A stretch of DNA of 64,000 bases. Origin: Caprimulgus europaeus. Taxonomy: Eukaryota > Chordata > Aves > Caprimulgiformes > Caprimulgidae. The DNA lies in contig OU015527.1 of the NCBI GenBank assembly GCA_907165065.1, positions 24,131,686-24,195,685 of the forward strand, in the 5' to 3' direction. Position numbers and translations under genes: made by a program. Shown piece by piece: positions 44,346 through 57,671 of the stretch (within the stretch, counting starts at the first letter, position 1; the number at the start of each line of letters is the position of its first letter). The notes under the pieces were generated by a model that did no database searches, was not told the DNA's origin, and saw only the letters and a list, made by a program, of their open reading frames with translations.

Positions 44346-47300
44346 GATATGTCAGAACATTGACTTTACCATTTCTATGAGAGTTATATTGAGGTGTTCA
44401 GTGAGTAACCATGGGGAATGTGAGAAGGGATGGGCAAAGAGAGAGTAAAGCTTATATAGATACATCTTAAGGTAAAAACAAATATGAAAAAAACTTCTAA
44501 AGTGCAAATTAAAGCTCTCAACTTCAATACTAAAGAGGTTTGCTAGTAATATTTCTACTGATCCCTAATTACTCACGTCTCTTTTCTAGTAGTTAGTAAA
44601 CTAATTTGTACTCTTTGTTCAGGAGATCACCCTATGTTCCCTGAAGCTAAAAAAATTCATCTACAGGCTAAGGACATGTTAAACTGTGTTAGAGAGATCT
44701 GCATGTGCATTGTTTGCTGTGCAAGGGTGTAAAATTAACTGGACACAAATTTTTAGGGAGTAATAGAAGTTACAGAGTGATAGAAACTAGACAGAAGACT
44801 TACTAGATGAGGGTCGTGTTGCCTTCCCCTCACAATTTATACACTTGTCTTGGATAGAAAAGGCTCTGCTGCAACACATAAATGACACATTTTGGAAAAC
44901 AGACAAGTAGAGAAGTGCATATTCCATCCCATAAAACATTTGAAGTCTTTAAAGACTTCAGCACCTTTCAGCCTACCAGCATGTTTTCTGTCTGATAATA
45001 ACTTGTTCCAAGTTGAATTACCATGGTTGGCTGCACCACATCACATCTCTGGATTAAGAAAGTGAAACTTATAACTATTTGTGAAGTATTTCTTGATTAT
45101 TTGCAAGTTAGCTCCTGATTGAAGTGGACTGGAGCAAAACACTAAGTTCACCCCTGCATGTTGTAAAGGCTCTGAACCATGCTTCAGGAAATTGACCTTC
45201 AGAGATTTTTATGACCTTCAAACTGTTGCTGCATCACTGAAGTAAGTGTTTTGTGAAATTTGATGATAAACTGGTGAATTACTGCGTGATACTATGTCAA
45301 CACTTTTGAAAAGCACTCACGAGAGACATATTTGAAGAAACTATTTAAAAAAACTAGGACAGAGGAACAAGAAGAAGTAGTTCTTCAGTGTGCATCAGCT
45401 TTCACTGTCAACATATACTCTCTTATTTATGGTAATATTTAAAGAATAATAAAAAGGAGTAATGCTTGGTATTTATGGACAGTAAACATGAAAGTGTTTG
45501 CAACAGTAAAATTTATGTGGTACTATTTGCACATTATTATTGTTCCTATTGTTATTAATAGCGGTATTAATACAGTAGTCCTTAAGGACAATAGTTAGAA
45601 ACAAAGCATGAATTGTACTGAGAACTGTAAAATACGAAATAGGAATAAAAATCAGTCCCTGTCTCCTGATAAAGTACCATTATGCTTAAGGATATTCCAA
45701 TAATTTTGGCATGACTTGTTGAAGAATCATGTTTTGTGTTAAAAACAGGGTTCTGGGAGAGCTTATAGAAATTATTAGAATCATCACAATGGACAGAGGG
45801 GAAAAAAAAAAAAAAGTCTCAGTAGGTGGACAGGGTTTTGCCCATTTCGATAATTCACCGTACTTTCAAAAGATAAAAAGGTGTTCTTTCTTTAAAACAT
45901 GCAGAACCGTTTAATCTTGAAAATTCTAAGCATCTGAAACCTACAAGTATTTTGAAGGACAAACCAAAACATTACAGCCGGAGCTGTTGCATTAGAGATT
46001 ACTAAGGTACACAGACATCTTAATTAAAAAAAATCTCTCTACAAATATTCTGTTTTAAAAGACTTTCGCCTATTCAGCTAAAAATCTACAAAAAAAAAAA
46101 ATCCAATAAATTGAAGTTATTTGGTGTTTTCTTGCATTATTTATAGTAAATGAACTAAACTTCATCTTTCTTCTTACAGTATTAAAACTGAAAATATTTC
46201 AAAGTTTATTTCTTAGAACTCTTCTGGTACCTAAATTACTGGTAGAACTGGACTTTAAAAAATAACTCTGTTTAGATATTCTGAAGAAAAGTTCAGAACA
46301 AACTATGACTATCTGAAAGAAATGAATCAATTATACTTATTATTATTTTCCAAATTCCAGAACAAATGTACTGATAGTAATTGCAAGATAAATTTGTGTT
46401 ATGTCATGACCTTTACTCATGCATCAGGGTTTACATAGGAACTGGAAGATTTTCTCTTCTAATTCTTTGCAATAATTGGGGTAAAAACAAGGACTGCAGT
46501 GACTCACAGGTCAACTCTAAGAAATCTGGTATCACTGAATGTGAAGAGATGGCTGAAGCCATTGACAATTTAAGAAATATCTTCAGTTGTACAGTGAGCA
46601 AGGCTAGATCTCCTCAATGACCATGAAATAACTCTGGCTGTTAAAATATAACAATATGTGATTTACAGGGATATTAAGAAAATAAATTCCCATTTTTAGA
46701 AATAAGGCTTAGGATATGAAATAGTTGCATTATTTCATATTGAACTTTTATTCCAGTTCACTGTCCATTAGGACTATTTAAGTATAGAATTGGCAATGCT
46801 GATTATATGTAAACTGAAATCTGTGATCTTTCCCTTCATTTTCCTTTTAAAAATGCTTAGGTTTATTCAACAACTGCTCTTGATCCACCACCAAAATTTG
46901 AATAAACTGCTGTAATGAACAATCTAGGAACAACATCCTGTGTTTTAAAAGTAACTACTGCACCGTGAGATTTTTCTAAAGTGACTAGACCCTTTGATAC
47001 CAAGACTTTGTAAATAAAATTCTTCAACATTGCATAGTTCAGCAACTAAGGGCATTGTAAACAATCCTGGAATTACTCCAGTTTTACCACTAATTTGACA
47101 TTGTTCATTATAAAATTTTATTTAAGGAAGAGTATTTTGCTTCTAGTAATACATTAGTATTGCACTGAATGAAGACCTGCGACATAATGATGTGTCTTTC
47201 TCAAGGTTTTAATTTCTTATTTGGGTTTACTTTCTACATATTACAGGTGATTTGCTGTGATTTGCCATGATTACAGGTGATTTGGATGATTTCAATGTAT

Positions 47301-50006
47301 TTCTTTTTAGTATGATCAATATGTTCTGAAATAATTTCACTTGTCATTTTTTCAGATTTGCACTATGTTCTTCTTTTTCACCACCCTCCCTTACTTTGTT
47401 CCTTTCCATAGCTTGCTTAGTATATTTCATGTCCACTAAGGACTGTCAAGTTTACTGTTTTTAATCTCACCTCTTTTGATTTTCTTCACAGGTTATTCCT
47501 TCCTTACTTTGTGACATGTAACAGAAAGTCATTTCCATGTATTTTCTTAATGCAAGCAATTCTCATTCTAAAAAATACCTACAGTATGATGATCATTATC
47601 AGTTTACCTGTAAGCATGTAATATTTTTTTTATCGGCTGTAGTCCACTAGTATGCTAATAGTAGATGTTGTCCTAAATGTTATTTTCTCTTTGAAACTTC
47701 TATTTCCTTATCTTTTCCTTTTGCATAATTAACTGATACCTAATCAGTTGTTTGGCTGAAAAGTGTTAAGTACCTCTATATCGCTGCATTGGATGTTCAG
47801 TTGTCTTTGGCTGGAATTTAAAGGGTTTCAAATCTCATTTGTGGTAATGATAAATCATGAAATGGCTATACCTCTTCTGTTCTGTCCTTACAGTACCTTC
47901 TTTTCAATAGCAACTGAGATGACAAATTTTATTGTTTGAATTTGGTTGAAATAGGATATTCATCAAAAGTGTATTTTAATAATATTTATTTAAACCAGGC
48001 CCAAACGTGTGTATATATGTTGAGAAACAATGAAGAACGCATGACTGTATTTCAACTAAAGTTAATGAATACATCTTATTAGAAAAGTGTGTATGTATAC
48101 ATACAGTTTTTAAATTACATAAAGCAGAAAAACAAAATTCAGAGTTCAATTTATCTCAAGGTCTTTTAATTGCTTTAAATATCTATTTTAAAAACTCATA
48201 TCAAACACAGCCTTTTTAATGACATATCTATTCCAGTCTCTCTAAATATATTTTCCCTGTATTCAAAGTATATAACTATATGTACAATTTTTTCCTATTA
48301 TTTTTTTCATAAATAGATTTTTTTTTAATACTTACATTTATACCCACCTTAAAACGTTACTTTAAGTAGTACTGTTGCTTCTCCTGCCAAAATATAGGAA
48401 ACACCAGTTTGGTCACTGACATTAGTGCTAAATCCATACTCTCAGAAATTATTAGACACAGGCTAGATTTACCCAAAACAACTGAAAATTATTGTTGTTA
48501 ACTGTGCTGTCTTTTGCTGTTTACACCCACCTTTCCTGTAAGAAAGTTCTGCTTTTCTCGATGGTATCAAATGAAAAAATAACAAAAAGTAACAGATTCT
48601 TTTTGGTCCTGAAATTTTCATGGTTTATAGTATATTAGATTTTGCCCTGATGATAGGTGAAAAAAATTAAAAAGGCAAAGAAGTAATTCAAGGGGGTAAG
48701 AAACACCAAAGTGTTCTAATAGCTTGTGCAGGCTACCCATTTTTCTGTTGTCTTTGTGCTTCTTTATTAATTATTGAACATCATTGATTTATCTATCTTG
48801 AGGCTTTTTATAAGCTCTTCTCTCTACTCTCTCAAATGTAGCTGCAGGTATAGCAAGAGGGCTTCTTTTCTGTGCCTTTTATGACTTAAAAATTTTGAAC
48901 TCAACAGTCATTACCTACTTCATGTAAATGGTCTAAGCATATGTATAATAACTGTGATGTCAAGAATTAATCACAAAATTAATATATTCAATGCTTCCTG
49001 ATTCATATGAAAATAACTACTTGAACTTTCACCACAGAGCAATTTTTCTGTTCAGAACCATAAGTTATTATATAATTTTGACAATTTAAGACCTTAAAGA
49101 ATCACTGTATTTAGTGTATCACACTATTTCTGATAAACAGTCATACTGTCTGGAACACATATTTTTACTATTTTTTTATCCTAATGCTTAAGCAAATTAC
49201 TAGTGGTTCAGTGACACAGTGGATGCTCATTGCTTTGATTCCAGACCGTGCAGATAATTCATGTAATCACCTTATCCAACAGTCTTTATGGTATACTCTC
49301 TTAGCTATGTGTTTGTGTTTGATTTTTTTTTCCTAATTCTTCCCAGAGCTTTCATCCTTGTACTAATGTCCTAAGATTTTCTGTTATCCTAAGTAAAGTA
49401 CCCTCAATCTTACTGTAAGCCCTTCTGCATAATGTACGAGTGTCACAGTCTTAGCACATGTGTCATCCTAACAGCTAAGACTCAAATAAGACACATTGTA
49501 TCATTTTCTTCTCAAGACAGTTATATGTAGGAAAATTTGCCTATATTTAATAAGTAATCAAATACTATCACATTTTAAGCAATTTTTCTTTACTGTATGA
49601 ATGCCAAGACTGAAAATAAATTATACTCCAAGTCATCCTTCTCTCAAAATATTCTAGTATTATTATTCTTGTTCCCTTGATATCTGTTGACACAGCAGCC
49701 TTTGACATACGAGAAGACAGGATCACTGGGAGGGCAGAAACACAAGAAGAGAAAAGGGTGTTCATAGTTCCACAGGCAGTGCAACGATGATAGCACCATG
49801 CCCTAACACAATGCACCCTCCTTGAACTGGAAGCCAGCTCCCCAGACAAGTGGAAAATGTATATACAACTGGTACAGGGGAAATATCTGTAGGTAAAAGA
49901 GCTAAGTCCATTCATTGAGAGCAAGAGTGCCCCAAGTTTCCCAAGGCTCTACCTTTCTTTTTGAGTAGGAGGCATTGAAGGAAACAGAAAATGAGGGAAA
50001 GGTTGT
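44346..50006. other. Long AT-rich intergenic DNA
   Basis: About 5.7 kb without a supported gene or repeat family. It contains a perfect 20-bp palindrome at 44941-44960 and many short T and A runs. Frames such as 46381-46620 and 49568-49924 have no motif, partner or splice context that would support them. Confidence 0.6.
44941..44960. other. Perfect 20-bp palindrome
   Basis: TGAAGTCTTTAAAGACTTCA, its own reverse complement. No function is evident. Confidence 0.9.
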
Positions 50007-50011
50007 GACTC

Positions 50012-50628
50012 CATGATAGTTTAACTTAGCTGGCAGCCAAAAAAGGCACAGACACTTGCAGCCCCTCCCTGTTCCACACCCCCGTGTAGGGAATCAGGAA
50101 GAGAATTGGAGGGGTAAAGATAGGGGGACTGGTAGGTTGAGATAAGAATAATTTAATTAGAGTAAAATAAAATTTAAATAGCAATAATAATGATAATAAC
50201 TATATACATATATGCATAAGTGATGTAGAGTACAGTTGCTCACCACCCTCTGATAATGGTCCCAGAGGAGCGAAAAGGAACCCCAGAACCAAAATCGCAA
50301 TCCTGGAAAAGTGAGCCTGAGCAATTCCTGAGAGAATGCCTCGCTTTCCAGTCAGCCCCGGTTAATATACTAAACATGATGTAACATGATATGGAATATC
50401 TTATTGGCATATCCAACCGTCAATTATGGGTTTTACTACTACACTTTTCTTCTCCCTGTACCCCTCTAACCCCCTCTGCCAGTCCTCTGTTCTTGCAAAC
50501 TACCCAAGCACGGTGTCCTTGTATGTTATTAACATTTCTTCTTATAACAATTATCATTGAAACCAAAACACAGTGCTTTCTAGCTACTAAGAAGAAAATT
50601 AATCTTATCATAGCAAAAAACCAGGATA
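50012..50628 (-). mobile_element. Solo LTR, 617 bp, minus strand, with perfect target duplication
   Basis: The plus strand runs from TGATAGTTTAACTTAGCTGG (start mutated) to AAAAACCAGGATA, the inverse of the 7.7-kb copy and the same length. Perfect GACTC repeats flank it at 50007-50011 and 50629-50633, fixing both ends. The terminal dinucleotides have decayed (CA for TG at the left, TA for CA at the right). The promoter region has GGTTAATATACTAAACATGA, TATA-like on the minus strand. Confidence 0.9.
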
Positions 50629-51159
50629 GACTCATATACGAAAAGTAATCTGTGATTCATATATGGCATTGGCTTTGAGAGTAGCCTCAAACAGTTCAAT
50701 CCGTTTAACAGTGCAACTATTTGGAATGCAGGAACACCTTCTGGTCTGAAGAATTATTTTAGTCTTAATACTATAGGTTAAGGAAGTTATCACCCCACAT
50801 TCCCCTTCGTGTTTGTGCATAACTGGCTTTTCTCTGGGATCTGTAATATGAGAATATCTCTGCATGTGATGATGAGATAGGTTTTGTATTATTACAAGTA
50901 AGTGAGTGCACAGATCATTTTCAAAAGAAAAGTAAGGTTTATAGTCATATACTTACAGGTGTATTTCTAGTATCTGCAGACACAAATAGTTGTGAAATTG
51001 TGTCAGTCAAATGGCAGGAAAACTGTACCTTACGGTTTAACTAGTGAGAGTGGCTGCCCACCACTAAGAATACTGAGTGCCAGGCTCATTTGTCTGTACT
51101 TTGAATAGAGTAATTTTTCTGTGGTTAAGACACAGGACTGTAGCCACTCCTTTTCTTGT

Positions 51160-51217
51160 AATTGTTCAGAATGGTGACATAGGTCCTGAATGTCAGAATT
51201 GTTCAGAATGGTGACAT
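51160..51217. repeat. Short direct duplication, 37-bp period
   Basis: Two identical 21-bp copies 37 bp apart, at 51160-51180 and 51197-51217. Confidence 0.9.
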
Positions 51218-53799
51218 GTTCTTACTAGTGATAGGAAATGCATAGCATTTTAGAGCTCTGACTTTGGGATTTCCTAAACATCTTCCCAACACTGCCCTAT
51301 GAAGTACATGACACCACCTGTACTTAAAGCAAGATTCAGTGATCAGTGGTATAATGAGCCCTTTGATTCAGTCTGATTCTCCTCTAATTTCAGGGCAGAT
51401 ATAAGCCTCTTTTCTCTTTAGGAAAGTAAGACTATCTAAAGTTATCTGCTGCTACAAGCTCTTTTGAAAATTCTGTGCTATACTGGTATTTGAAAATATA
51501 ACTACAACGTTGAACATTTTTTCTAACTACTTTTTTTTTTTTTTCATAACTTCTTGTGTGCTTACTGATATATTTATAATCCTCCTTACAAAGACCAGGT
51601 GACATTTCAGTTCTCACTTCTTTTACTATATGAACAGGTCTATTAAGTGTGTTGTATGACCTTGTGTTACTGAAGGCTCAAGTCCTGTTTCCTGTGGCTT
51701 TATTTTCTGTTGGCAGTCTGGACAGCATGACAACAATGGAACCAACTGCGTAATATGAACTTTATGCATATTGGAGAAAGGCAAGTTTTTGCTTAAGAAC
51801 ATGAACCTGTAGTCAGGCGCTGGTCTTCAATTCCTTAAGCTAATTTTTATTTTGCCGAAAAATCATAAAGGCTTTTCTTGCAATTAGAGTGAAAGTCAAA
51901 CTTTTCAGTCTTTTAAAGGGTCATGACTATGACTGGCAGTTAACTGTGAGATATTTCCTCTGGGATATTGAGGCAACAGCAGACCCTCCAGCTGACTGAC
52001 TTGCTTGCCTTGGAATTAGGGTCCTGCCATGATCCAAGGCTCAAATAAATTTAGTGCCACGTTAAGCAAAACCAGTGTCAGGCTTGGATAAGGTTGATCA
52101 TTAGAAAGCGGTAGAAGTAAACCAGTCAACTTAATTTTTAAAATATTTAAATATTCTTATCCCCTCTAAAGGACTATCTAAGCTGTATCTTCAACACTGT
52201 ACCTTACTTCACAAGAACTTTCCTTCTTTTCCTTGTTTGGATTATGCACTGAGTACCTCTGAATGCCGGACTGTGTGCAGCACAAAAACCTGTTGCTAGC
52301 CAGGTAATCGTAAGAGATGCTTAAGGTATCCTGTAGTAGCTCCTCATCTTCGTGTGCAGATCCTGTGCAGAGATACAGAGTGCGCTGAGTCTGAAACCCA
52401 CCCAGTAGTTACACTAGGGCAGTAGATATATGACATGCAGAAGTGCAGTGCAATTGGCAACTGCTTAGCACGCTTGATTCCAAGGCTTGTCTTAGATGTG
52501 ACAGGCTGGGGTCTGCAGCACTTTTGGGGAAAATTTAAGGATTTTTTTCCTTAAAGAACCAGTGAGGGACCTCCCCAATCCTTTTACTTTGATAATTGCC
52601 GTATTTTCTAGCCTGTGATGAACACTTATCATCTGAGCTGGCATTGCTTGGTCTTGTTGTTGTTTGGCAGATCTGATTTTCTATTATGCTTCACTCTTTA
52701 GCTAGCTAGCAGAAACTATTTGTAATGAGTAGGAGGATTCTTATGCAGATAAATATCTTTAAGCTTAAGAAAGATGATGAGCTACTGGGAATCCTAAACT
52801 ACAGTAGATCTTCTCAGGGATTAACTTCATATTACTTGGAAACTTTGCTGATTAAAAAATTGTCAACATAATTCAAGAGTTTTCATTTAAATTGTGATTA
52901 CAAACATTTAGTAAACATATTTCAAATGTATGTCCCACATAGGTGAACTAAAGGCAACTTACTTCACAATATCTGTTAGTCCACCTAGAATTTACTTTGA
53001 GTTTAAAAAGCTAAAACTTTAGAGAGTTTGTCTCTATATTTAACACATTAACTACCAGATTATATGTTTATTTTTACTAAACATTTTCTTAATAATAGTT
53101 ATGTCACAAACACCAGAACAAATGTTCTGTGACCAGAGGTCACTTTTCTTGATCAAGAGGTCCTTCCTTCAGGATATATATACCTCCTAAAAGGAAACTG
53201 TGTTTTTGTCCAGCAAAATAAATTCCTTATTAAAAATTGTTTGCAATGAAATGGGTTAATATTCAAAATACAATCTTTAAAGTTTTTTTTTCAAAATCAT
53301 AAAAGCAAACAATGGAAGCTACAGATTTTTAAATAAAGTATATGAGTTGCTCCTTTAAAAGTTTTGAGGTGTGTTTCTAAAAATAATAGTTTACATAAGT
53401 CGCCTTGCTGTTCATGTCAATTTTTCCAACCTGAGTTAGAAAATACAGTTCATAATGAAAGTACTCCCAGATGCCTCCAGAGTTAAGCATTTTTACAGAT
53501 CATTGTGAACTTGAAGGATCTCGTAAGTCTAATTGAGATAATTGAGACATAATAATTGTAGAAAACAATTGGGAAGAATGAGTGTACCCAAAAGAGTCAT
53601 TACTTTAATACCACTAATGAATTCTAATCTGTAGTGAGAAAACTATTTTGCTAAAATAGTTGTTCTGCAAAAAAAAATGCAAGAAATAAATTAGTAAGTT
53701 TATTATATATATTAGACAATACTTTAAAACTTAAATTCATAGATTTAGCTCCACTGATGATTTCTAACCCTTCTGCTCCATTTTAACTGCTTGCACCTG

Positions 53800-53829
<30 letters not shown>
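53800..53829 (+). repeat. Poly(A) run, 30 bp
   Basis: Pure A tract about 190 bp before the 54-kb CR1. It has no retroposon body in front of it that I recognise. Confidence 0.9.
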
Positions 53830-53830
<1 letters not shown>

Positions 53831-54064
53831 CCTATACATTTAAATTTTATCCACATATTTAAATTCAAGTATAAACTCAATTTTTATTGGCTAAATAAAC
53901 ATAAAAACCCAATAATGTGAAAAATTCTTGTGTTGAATTTCAATATTTTAAACTTGTTTGTTTAAAAATAATTGTTCTATAATAATGAAAATCTCATTTT
54001 TCTTACCCCTGAAACTACATGTTTTTGTTTCCAAGTGATAAAGGAACTGACAAGATGAGGTGCT

Positions 54065-54496
54065 GTGCTGGACTTTGTTCTCACCACCAAGGAAAGGCTA
54101 GCAGAGAATATGAAGCTCTCAGGCAGCCTCGGCTGTAGTGACCATGAAATGGTGGAATTCGAGATCCTCAGGGCAGTGAAGAAGGTGCACTGTAAGCTCA
54201 CCACCCTGGATTTCAGGAGAGCAGACTTTGACCTCTTCAGGGATCTGCTTGGTCACGTACCATGGGATGAATTCCTGGAGGGAAGAGGGGTGAAGGACAG
54301 CTGGCTTATACTCAAAGATCTCCTACTCCGAACCCAGGAGCGGTGCATCCCAACAAAGAGGAAGGCAGGCAAGTACAGCAGGAGGCCTGCATGGATGGAC
54401 AGGAAGATCCTGAACAAACTTAGGATCAAGAAGGAAGCCTATAGAGGGTGGAAGGAAGGATGGGTAACCTGGGAGGAATACAGAGAAATTGCTTGA
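54065..54496 (+). pseudogene. CR1 ORF2 remnant: end of endonuclease and linker
   Basis: The 143-codon frame has the SDH catalytic motif ([18 protein letters not shown]) and the basic linker ([27 protein letters not shown]). It stops at a TGA within EYREIA-TGA-V, where the antisense copy reads W. The endonuclease N-terminus is missing because of 5' truncation. Confidence 0.85.
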
Positions 54497-55039
54497 GTGG
54501 CCAGGGATCAGGTTAGGAAAGCCAAGGCCCTGACAGAATTAAATTTAGCCAGAGATGTCAAGGGTAACAAATAAATCTTCTACAGATATGTCAGGGAGAA
54601 AAGGAAAACTAGGGAAAATGTGGGCCCTCTCCAGAAGGCAAAGGGAGATCTGGTCACCTGGGACATTGAGAAGGCTGAGGTGCTCAATGACTTTTTTGCC
54701 TCAGACTTCACCGGCAAGGGCTTGTGCTACACTGTCCAAGTCCTAGAAAGCCAAGTAAGGGTCTAGGAAAATGAAAAGCCGCCCGTTGCAGGAGAAGATC
54801 AGTTTCGGGAGCACCTAAGGAACCTGAAGGTGCACAAATCCATGGGACCTGATAGGATGCATCCATGGGTCCTGAAGGAACTGGCAAATGAAGTTGCAAA
54901 GCCATTATCCAACATATTTGAGAAGTCCTGGTAGTCTGCGGAAGTTCCTGCAGACTGGAAAAAGGGGAACATAACCCCCATTTTTAAAAAGGGTAACAAG
55001 GAAGACCTGGGGAACTACGGGCCTGTCAATCTCACCTCA

Positions 55040-55908
55040 GTGCCAGGCAAGATCATGGAGCAGATACTCCTAAAAACTATGCTAAGGCACATGGAGAATG
55101 AGAAGGTGATTGGTGACAAGCAAGGTGGCTTCACCAAGGGCAAATCGTGCCTGATCAATCTGGTGGCTTTTTATGATGGGGCTACAACATTGGTGGATAA
55201 GGGTAAAGCAACTGATGTCATCTACCAGGACTTGTGCAAGGCATTTGACACTGTCCCACATGACAACCTTATCTCTAAATTGGAACCATGTGGGTTTGAT
55301 GGATGGACCACTTGGTGGATAAGTTACTGGCTGGATGGTCACACAGTTGTGGTCAACAGCTCAATGTCTGAATGGAAACCAGTGATGAGTGGTGTTCCTC
55401 AAAGTTTGGTACTGGGACCAGTGCTCTTCAACACCTTTGTTGGAGATATGGACAGTGGGATTGTGTGCACCCTCAGCAAGTTTGCCGATGACACTGAGCT
55501 GTGTAGTGTGGTTGACATGCTGGAGGGACAGGATGCCATCCAGAGGGACCTTGACAGCCTTGGGAAGTGAGCCTGTGCTAAACTCTGTATTTCAACAAGG
55601 CCAAATGCAAGGTCCTGCACCTGGATTGGGACAATCGCAAACATAAATACAGGGTGGGTGATGAGTGGATTGAGACCAGCTCCAAAGAGAAGGATTTGAG
55701 AGTGGTGGTGGATGAGAAGGTCGACATGAGCCGGCAATGTGTGCTTGCAGCTCAGAAGGCCAACTGTATCCTGGGTTGCATCAAGAGAAGAGTGGCCAGC
55801 AAGTCAAGGGGGGTTAGTCTCTTCCTCTATTCTGTGCTCATAAGGCCCCTGGAGTACTGCGTCCAGTTCTGGAGCCCCCAACATAAGAAAGACACGGACC
55901 AGTTGTAA
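55040..55908 (+). pseudogene. CR1 reverse transcriptase remnant with intact FADD motif
   Basis: The frame 55040-55570 (176 codons) covers the RT palm: [17 protein letters not shown], motif A in [10 protein letters not shown], motif B region (SGVPQ followed by SLVLGP, altered from the usual GS), and motif C FADD at 55481-55492. A stop follows, then a separate frame at 55654-55908 with the C-terminal block ([26 protein letters not shown]). All three catalytic aspartates are present, but the frame is broken after motif C. RT copies the element's RNA; this copy could not do so by itself. Confidence 0.85.
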
Positions 55909-56363
55909 TGAGTCCAGAGGAGGGCCACGAGGATGATCCAAGGGCTGGAACACCTCTCCTATGAGGACAGGCTGAGACAGTTGAGTCTGTTCAGCCTGGA
56001 AAAGAGAAGGCTCCAGAGAGATAGCAGCCTTCCAGTATCTGAAGGGGCCTACAAGAAAGCTGAGGAGGAACTTTTTATGAGGGCAAGTCATGATGGGACA
56101 ACAGCTAATAGCTTTAAGCTGAAAGAGGGTAGGTTTAGATTAGATATTAGGAAGAAATTATTCTTCTTCACTGTGAGGGTGGTCAGACACTGGAACAGGT
56201 TTCCCAGAGAAGCTGTGGATGTCCCCTCTCTGTAAGTATTCAAGGCCAGGGTGGATGAGCCTTTGAGCAACCTGACCTAGCGGAAGGTGTGACTGCTGAT
56301 GGCAGAGGGTTTGGAACTAGATGATCTTTAAGTTTCCTTCCAGCCCAAACCATTCGATGATAA

Positions 56364-57011
56364 TTTGTCTTGAAATCTGGAATCTCCTTGCTTCAGTTTC
56401 CTCTCCTGACCTTCAAAGGGATGTAACGATGACATTTGATTTACTCATTCCATGGCTTTCTAATTTAATGCCAGAGTGTTTCCACGTAGCAATTCTAGAT
56501 TGGAATTTTCTTTACATTTGAACTACTTAGGAACTTGATGTTGGAATCTACAGTAAGTGAAATCCTCAGGACTCCGTGATTACCAAGATGGCCTAAAAAA
56601 TGGGAAATCTCCTGATTAGTTCTGAGTCACTACGTAATAAAAAAATAACAACCCACACACCAAAAAATAACTAAACAAATCCCAAACCAAAACAAATAAA
56701 GCTATGGTAGTTATGAATGAAAGCAACAATTTCAGTTAATTTCAAATACTGTTTTTTGTGGTGCTATTTTTTTTGTTTTCTTCTGATTTTTCTACTGAAT
56801 ATTTTCTATATAATATATAATACTATATATAATAATAATAATAATATACTGCATTTAAGTAGGAAGGAGATTGTGACTTCATTTGCCAGGTCAGGGTGCA
56901 TGAAGAAACACATTTCTCTCTGAAGATTAAGTATTTTAAATGGCTGTAATGTTTGGAAAAAAATATGAATAAGGAATTGAAGTAGAAATTTCTCTCTTGG
57001 AGTTTAATAAT
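56364..57011. other. AT-rich intergenic DNA with a TAA repeat
   Basis: No gene is supported. A TAA microsatellite lies at 56831-56846. Confidence 0.65.
56831..56846. repeat. (TAA)n microsatellite
   Basis: Five TAA units after an AT-rich stretch. Confidence 0.85.
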
Positions 57012-57666
57012 TGGGGTGGTTTGGGTGGATTCACCCTTTTTGCTTGCAGCTTGCAGCCAAACACAGCCTGCTCTATCACCCCCCACCACCTCGCCCAGGG
57101 AGTAGGGGAGAGAATTGGAAAGAAGGGCAAGGAGACTCACAGGTTGAGATAAAAACTATTTACTAATTAAAAAGAAATGATAATGATAACAACACTGATA
57201 ACAGAATTATACAAATGAGTGATACACAGTGCTCACCACTCGCTGACTGATGCCCGGCCTGTGCCAGCTCACGATCCCGGAGGAGAGACAGTCCCAAAAC
57301 CGAAACCCTGGAAGAATGAGCCTGAGCAATCCGCCAGAGAAGCACCCCTGGAAGAGAAGTGCCCTGTCTTCCTGTCAGCCCTGGTTAATATACTGGCATG
57401 ATGTGATATGATCTGGAATATTTCATTGGCACATCCAAATGCCAGTTCTGGGCTTTGCTATTCACTGCACTTCTCCCTCCCAGTGTTAATGCAGCTGTGA
57501 AGCAGCCAAACATGGTGGCCTTAAGCTCCAGCTGCTCCAGCAGCTCCAGCAGCAACCCACAACACCATCACTGTTATCAACGTTCTTCTCATAGTAAGTC
57601 TGAACTGAAACACTGCAATTAAAATACTAAAAATAAAATTAACTCTATCTTAAGAAAACCAGGAAA
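57012..57666 (-). mobile_element. Solo LTR, 655 bp, minus strand, with perfect target duplication
   Basis: It spans TGGGGTGGTTTGGG to GAAAACCAGGAAA on the plus strand, the inverse of the family's usual ends, and is flanked by perfect ATAAT repeats (57007-57011 and 57667-57671). The CCAGTATATTAACC box (minus strand), GGCATGATGTGATATGATCT and GGAATATTTCATTGGCACAT blocks match the other copies. It also has a CAG-rich run (about 57525-57555). The 105- and 92-codon frames over it are LTR sequence. Confidence 0.9.
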
Positions 57667-57671
57667 ATAAT

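Larger units (their letters stand above)
50634..54017. other. AT-rich intergenic DNA
   Basis: No gene recognised. It contains a 21-bp direct repeat (AATTGTTCAGAATGGTGACAT at 51160 and 51197), a T run near 51531-51544 and a 30-A run at 53800-53829. Confidence 0.6.
54018..56363 (+). mobile_element. CR1 retrotransposon, 2.3 kb, plus strand, 5'-truncated
   Basis: This starts within the endonuclease region (TGTTTCCAAGTGATAAAGGAAC), then covers linker, reverse transcriptase, C-terminus and 3' end. It finishes with GATGATCTTTAAGTTTCC and an octamer tail cut short (CATTCGATGATAA). It is in the opposite orientation to, and very similar to, the 25.6-28.7-kb CR1. ORF2 has stops and frameshifts. Confidence 0.9.

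Noticed and set aside
46381-46620. 79-codon plus-strand frame in intergenic DNA
   Set aside because: The ending (KARSPQ) and cysteines give no family match, and it stands alone in AT-rich DNA; no evidence of expression in the sequence.
53800-53829. 30-A run as evidence of a SINE or processed pseudogene
   Set aside because: No body with a polymerase III promoter or coding remnant precedes it; CR1 elements do not use poly(A) tails.
54555-54999. 63-66-codon frames within CR1 (also at 27055-27405)
   Set aside because: These are shadow frames; they recur because the two CR1 copies are similar. The real ORF2 runs in another phase.
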